The notes under the pieces: generated by a model | Told to the model about the DNA's origin: nothing | What the model saw: only the letters and a program-made list of their open reading frames with translations | Database searches by the model: none | Program-made: the position numbers and the translations under genes | Part shown: one piece after another, positions 61,406 through 64,000 of the stretch | Layout of the letters: every line of letters begins with the position of its first letter | Numbering within the stretch: the first letter of the stretch is position 1 | Assembly: GCF_918797505.1 (NCBI RefSeq) | Contig: NC_092793.1 | Location: forward strand, 6,644,366 to 6,708,365 | Reading direction: 5' to 3' | Length of the DNA: 64,000 nucleotides | Source: Bemisia tabaci | Lineage: Eukaryota > Arthropoda > Insecta > Hemiptera > Aleyrodidae

Positions 61406-61603
61406 GGTGATGGTTAGCTCACCGCAAGGTAATATTTACACTAGGGTACGCCCTGCAGAACGTTCGGCCTCTGAGCCCGCGGAACGCGGACGGTATGTCC
61501 ATTATGTAGCCCGTAAGTACGGATTCCATGGTCGGAGTTTTTTCAGTGAAGGAAGTTCGGCAACGCCTGAGAGCTCATACGACGTTGTTCTTTAGCATGG
61601 AAG

Positions 61604-63754
61604 TACGGTCATCAAGTGTGAGTGCCGAATGAGGCTTCGATACCGTCTTCTTCCCACCACGAAGTTACCGAAAAGAGCATGTGGGTGCAAATACGAGTTT
61701 TTGAGAAAATGGACTTACTAGCGTTGGAGCGGAATTACTATCGAACAATTCCTCTACTCCTCGTGAAATTGTCAATAATCATCAAAACCACTTCTAGAAA
61801 TTGTTCGTATGATTAAGAATCTACGAAATACGAATTTCATCTTTCATGGTTATCAGAATGGACAGTCCGGTTACTTGAATCTGAAAGTACAACCGAAATA
61901 TAATTTAATTTGTTTTCCTCATTGTAGAATGTAGACACGCAAATTGACGTATATCTCCTAATGGAGATTTTGCAGGTATCGGAAATTTTACAAATATCGT
62001 GTTAACTTGAAAATTACTGAGTGATCTGAACACGAGGATACCGTTGGTTCATTAATTGAACAATTATTAGAGGGGATTTGACAAAGTGATCCAATATGCT
62101 AAAATACACGTGTTTGGGTGGGAAATTATGGCACATGACGTTACTAAGCGGTGCATTTTTTCACTTTTAAATATCTTATTTCTATATTATTTCTTACATC
62201 AGAAAAAAATTATAAAAAATACTGCGAAATCAGCTTATTCATCACTCTCAGATGAAGCAATATAAAATTTTCGTGCAAATTCTCCTTTATGAACACGTTA
62301 TTGGCATACGCAAATTACGCTTAATGTCGGTCAAATCATTCAACTCGTGTCTCATGGCCTTCTTTTCTAGAACCTGTTTTGGCCAAAACACCTGAGCGTT
62401 ACTGATTGTTAGACGGTTGAGAGATAATGCATGGTGCCATCGCCAATATATAGGTATAGCCAAGAAATAACGTTAGAAACATTAAGAGCAAACATGATGA
62501 AAATACAACTAACAACTAATCAACTGGGGTATTAGCGATATGGAAGTCTGCCGAAATAAGTGTCGACAATGAACAATTTAACGGGGGCGGAAGTGGGTGG
62601 TTTATCAACATAAACAGTAATGGACCGCTGGGTCTTGATCCTCAGTGCAGTTTTGCGGGTGAATTAGGGTTGACTTCAATCCATTGTAATGATAGGTTTA
62701 ATAACTACTTTTCTTTTTGGAGGGTTAAAAGGGGCCGTGCGCGGCGCGTGAATAAACGGCAGGACAGAGACCATCGGTTCCTCCCTTCCCTTTTTAATTC
62801 TCCACGTTTTCCGCTCATTTAACCCTCTATGGCATAGCGTTACGAATTCGTAACAACGTATTTTCGGAGTTTTTATAAATTGAATAATCTTTCCTCTGTG
62901 CCATGATTTTGCAAAATTTCATAACTTTAAAATTTTGAAAAAAAAGAGGTAGTCTTTTTTTTATTCAAGCTACAAAGTAGATTAGTGTCCCCTAGAATCT
63001 GAGATCCAAAATTAATTCATAACGTATAAGGTTAATGCTAAGCTTTCAGTCGCTGTGTTCAATCACACCCTCGCAGATTTAGATTGAAAAAATTTATACT
63101 TCGAATCTATACGTAGAAGCAAACTGGTGATATGATCTAGTGAAAATAAATATTCCAGATAAAAATGTTTAAAAACCAACAATATTCTCTTAGAGTTGAA
63201 AGAAAATTTTTAGCTCCGAAAAAAACCTTCATCATTTTAATTATTTAAAGATATTAATTGGCCCTAGAAATACGACTTGTATGATTTGGAGCTTTATACT
63301 CGTATGATTCTCACAGCAGAGTACAGTGAACCATCGCAAAAACACCAGGATTAACTATTAACCGAGCAGCAACGCTAGCGATTATTCTGGTTAGTTTTCT
63401 TATGTATGCGTTAAAGTCTCTCAACTTAAGATCGCTTTCAAAGAAAATATGAGTGAGAATAAATAAGCAACACATCAATTTGGTGGTCACTAAGGAGGGA
63501 GTGAGTAAACATGAAAACATTTTGACCAATAGAATGGGCCCTTTTATTCGTGTACCTTTGTGATGAGATAATCAATTCATTCCTTTTGTAAAAAATCTAC
63601 GGCGAAAATCATAAGATGCGTATGATTGGGATGTTTCCAAATCCTCAAAGTCATAATTTTTTAAAAGGAGCCAATGAAATTTTTTGAACTTTTCACAAAA
63701 TAATCAGTACGTAAAGAGGAAAATCAGGAAAATGCCAAGAAATTAGTTGGTTGC
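61604..63754. other. AT-rich stretch without genes or clear repeats
   Basis: I find no inverted-repeat ends, splice-bounded exon or RNA gene here. A short GC-rich patch (GGCCGTGCGCGGCGCGTG) lies near 62732. It is the longest repeat-poor segment in the window. Confidence 0.4.
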
Positions 63755-63795
63755 GAGTTTAGCAGAAAGGTTCCAAAGGATCTGCCTGTTGTTGA
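63755..63795. repeat. R-M end remnant
   Basis: GTTTAGCAGAAAGGTTCC followed by CTGCCTGTTG resembles the R-M left end. No matching right end is seen before the window closes. Confidence 0.35.
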
Positions 63796-64000
63796 GTTTT
63801 ATTTTTATTTTTCATGAAGGCAGTTCTAAGATTCAAAATGTTTACCTTAATAAACTGAATTAGCTTTTTTTCATTACTCCTGATGATGTAGGTCAAATTT
63901 ACTGTAAAAATCATTACTCATCTTGAATTTATAAAAAAATGGTCCCTAGATCTTGAGTGCAAAACGTACAAGCTGCTGAATTCAGTGAGAGAAGTCGAGA

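Larger units (their letters stand above)
60274..61548. mobile_element. R-I CACTA-like element, expanded copy (inside R-A)
   Basis: CACTGAAAAAAAGAGACGGG and the inverse CCATGGTCGGAGTTTTTTCAGTG; 2-bp flanks AA/AA. Interior GGCCGAAAGTTCC, GGTGCTACG and TGTAGCCCGTAAGTACGG match the 220-bp copy at 52402. It contains R-J, the N gap and a further inverted repeat. Confidence 0.82.
59836..61603. mobile_element. R-A element, copy 11, expanded by nested insertions
   Basis: Left end GTGCCGTACTAAGGCATACC, middle CCTTGAAATTTTCTGATAGT (60171 on) and right end GAAGTTCGGCAACGCCTGAG then TTTAGCATGGAAG together make one R-A copy. It is broken by R-B (59913-60146) and by R-I (60274-61548). Confidence 0.85.

Overview
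The window reads as nuclear DNA of an insect. Genes are split by introns with GT-AG boundaries, coding density is very low, and most of the 64 kb is layered short inverted-repeat transposons (MITE-like elements). The mix of repeats looks to me like a hemipteran such as the whitefly Bemisia tabaci, but that is recollection and not shown by the sequence. There is no bacterial operon, rRNA gene or CRISPR array. One scaffold gap of exactly 500 N lies at 60615-61114.

Genes. The one gene I can name is on the minus strand at the left edge. Three exons (6474-6368, 5705-5494, 1674-1491) join in perfect reading phase and encode the N-terminus of a KANK protein (KN motif, talin/kinesin adaptor family). 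The gene runs off the left end. A second minus-strand gene of unknown function is suggested by a 20-bp microexon (36400-36381), a 61-bp exon (36305-36245) and a terminal exon with stop codon and AATAAA signal (28009-27828). Their phases match, and the intron between the last two would hold a 3.6-kb tandem array. Other exon candidates (42760-42834, 42070-42250, 59499-59763, several GC-rich blocks) are weak.

Repeats. Target-site duplications (TSDs) read directly from the sequence sort many elements. R-B: four ~230-bp elements with CACARTG termini and GC-rich 5-bp TSDs, i.e. Transib/RAG-like. R-D and R-X/W: hAT-like with 8-bp TSDs. R-G, R-H, R-I, R-J: unrelated hairpins that share CACTG(G/A)AAAAA ends and 2-bp TSDs, i.e. 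CACTA/EnSpm-like. R-A and R-FF: CTGCCGTG ends with 4-bp TSDs. R-GG: CAGGGTTGCC ends with 6-bp TSDs. Families R-C, R-E, R-F, R-K to R-S and others are hairpins or long-TIR elements I cannot assign to a superfamily.

Layout. 0-6.5 kb: Kank exons and intronic repeats. 6.5-27 kb: dense repeats, many nested. 27-36.5 kb: unknown gene with the ~480-bp x 7.5 tandem array at 29.5-33.1 kb. 36.5-49.4 kb: nested repeats and weak exon candidates. 49.4-59.8 kb: another repeat pile-up with several GC-rich blocks. 59.8-61.6 kb: one R-A element that has received at least four further insertions and contains the gap. 61.6-64 kb: AT-rich sequence with almost no recognisable repeats.
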